DNA from: Floccifex porci
GTDB lineage: Bacteria; Bacillota_I; Bacilli_A; Erysipelotrichales; Erysipelotrichaceae
Length of the DNA: 64,000 bases
NCBI RefSeq assembly: GCF_009696175.1
Contig: NZ_VUMM01000001.1
Span: 124,001-188,000, forward strand
Direction: 5' to 3'
The notes beneath the pieces were generated by a model. That model worked only from the letters and a program-made list of their open reading frames with translations. It ran no database searches and was not told the DNA's origin. Positions 63,627 through 64,000 of this stretch are shown one piece after another (within the stretch, counting starts at the first letter, position 1; each line of letters opens with the position of its first letter). Position numbers and translations under genes: made by a program.

Positions 63627-63657
63627 AAAAACGATTTGAAGCATACAAATCGTTTTT
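63627..63657 (-). terminator. Terminator between the amidase and ATP-grasp genes
   Basis: AAAACGATTTG-AAGCATA-CAAATCGTTTT with T/A flanks; downstream of the minus-strand amidase gene. The rest of the 63540-63703 gap shows only AT-rich sequence and a probable ATP-grasp promoter region. Confidence 0.82.
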
Positions 63658-63703
63658 GAGTGGAATCAGTAAAGACCTGGGCTATTTTATGTTTTGATAA
63701 AGT

Positions 63704-64000
63704 TTAATTGATTTTATTCAGAAAAGCTTTTGCGATTGCCGAAGCTATTTTCTTTTGATATTCGATATCGCTCATTTGTGAGTAATCGGATGGATTGGAA
63801 ACATAGCCAAACTCAATAAATATTGTAGACAGATCGGAATCTGCCAGAATCGGAAAGTTTCCATAATGATCACTATCCAGTCCTTTAAATTCCGAATAAT
63901 TGATCTGCATGAGATTCTGTGCAATTTCATTGGATAAATCAATTAAAGAATCATTTGGCTGAGTAAAAATTGTATATCCTTTTTCCAGAGGATCGCTGTT
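63704..64000 (-). CDS. N-acetylmuramoyl-L-alanine amidase (3' part; cut by window end)
   Basis: C-terminal part of an Amidase_3-type peptidoglycan hydrolase, which cleaves the bond between MurNAc and L-Ala. The frame is open to the window edge and begins with NSDPLEKGYTIFTQPNDS; the ATG at 63910 is internal. ILADSDLSTIFIEFGYVSNPSD contains the catalytic Glu of IEFGYVSN. About 98 aa visible. Zinc ligands and any signal peptide lie beyond the window. Confidence 0.85.
   Translation of the reverse strand, partial: NSDPLEKGYTIFTQPNDSLIDLSNEIAQNLMQINYSEFKGLDSDHYGNFPILADSDLSTIFIEFGYVSNPSDYSQMSDIEYQKKIASAIAKAFLNKIN

Noticed and set aside
1-64000. CRISPR arrays, rRNA, tRNA, IS elements or prophage
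   Set aside because: No direct-repeat arrays, no tRNA-like or rRNA segments, no transposase or phage genes seen. The Y-family polymerase and YolD are often on mobile elements, but nothing else here suggests one.

Overview
The window is a gene-dense, low-GC chromosomal segment of a Firmicute (Bacillota). Codon use is AT-rich, strong Shine-Dalgarno (SD) sites are common, three T-box leaders precede aminoacyl-tRNA synthetase genes, and gene order around trmK-ispH-cshB-nfo, yqgX-comG, sepF-ylmH-ileS and rimP-nusA-rnpM-ylxQ-infB-rbfA follows the Bacillus pattern. A complete crt/hbd/thl/bcd/etf set, an Rnf complex and no respiratory genes point to an anaerobic gut-type fermenter. My best guess, from general gene content only, is class Erysipelotrichia. 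No rRNA, tRNA, CRISPR array, insertion sequence or prophage was seen.

Layout. 1-8845: information genes (3' part of glyS, dnaG, rpoD, trmK), then ispH, the helicase gene cshB, nfo and ispG. 8940-15344: a class B penicillin-binding protein, rpmG, a YqgX-type metallo-hydrolase and a seven-gene comG transformation-pilus operon, including a 51-codon comGE. 15345-20807: T-box-leuS, a FemABX/MurM-type ligase, T-box-tyrS. 20823-26841: a radical SAM protein, a YgjP-type metallopeptidase and a shikimate cluster (aroF, an AroE-like/AroK fusion, aroD, aroE). 27011-31788: hpf, sepF, ylmH, T-box-ileS. 31824-39470: yolD, a Y-family polymerase and apbE on the minus strand, divergent from rnfCDGEA, a 62-aa Cys-rich membrane protein and a very short rnfB. 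39605-46400: an opp peptide transporter and an M24 peptidase. 46403-53632: rqcH, gmk and the nusA-infB operon. 53645-60403: a decayed alpha/beta-hydrolase gene, thlA, and divergently bcd-etfBA-hbd-crt. 60483-64000: a threonine aldolase, an esterase/ATP-grasp pair and the 3' end of a cell-wall amidase gene.

The most interesting region is the shikimate cluster. The minus-strand operon for the AroE-like/AroK fusion and DAHP synthase starts with a 14-codon leader peptide, MKQFANSYFYFYSK, with five consecutive Tyr/Phe codons. The leader ORF is followed by a hairpin and then an intrinsic terminator placed just before the first SD. This looks like ribosome-mediated attenuation by Phe/Tyr supply. The two AroE-containing proteins appear to be duplicated AroE-AroK fusions that decayed in opposite ways: one kept an active kinase half and a ruined dehydrogenase half, the other an active dehydrogenase half and a shortened kinase remnant without a P-loop. 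Both promoters carry copies of one palindrome, TGAAAATATTTTCA.

Other points: four minus-strand transcripts look leaderless, with the -10 box exactly six bases before the ATG; several convergent gene pairs share a terminator hairpin built into their final codons; and the Rnf operon encodes only a 101-aa RnfB. Functionally, Bcd-EtfAB (if bifurcating) could reduce ferredoxin that Rnf oxidises, with ApbE flavinylating RnfG and RnfD.
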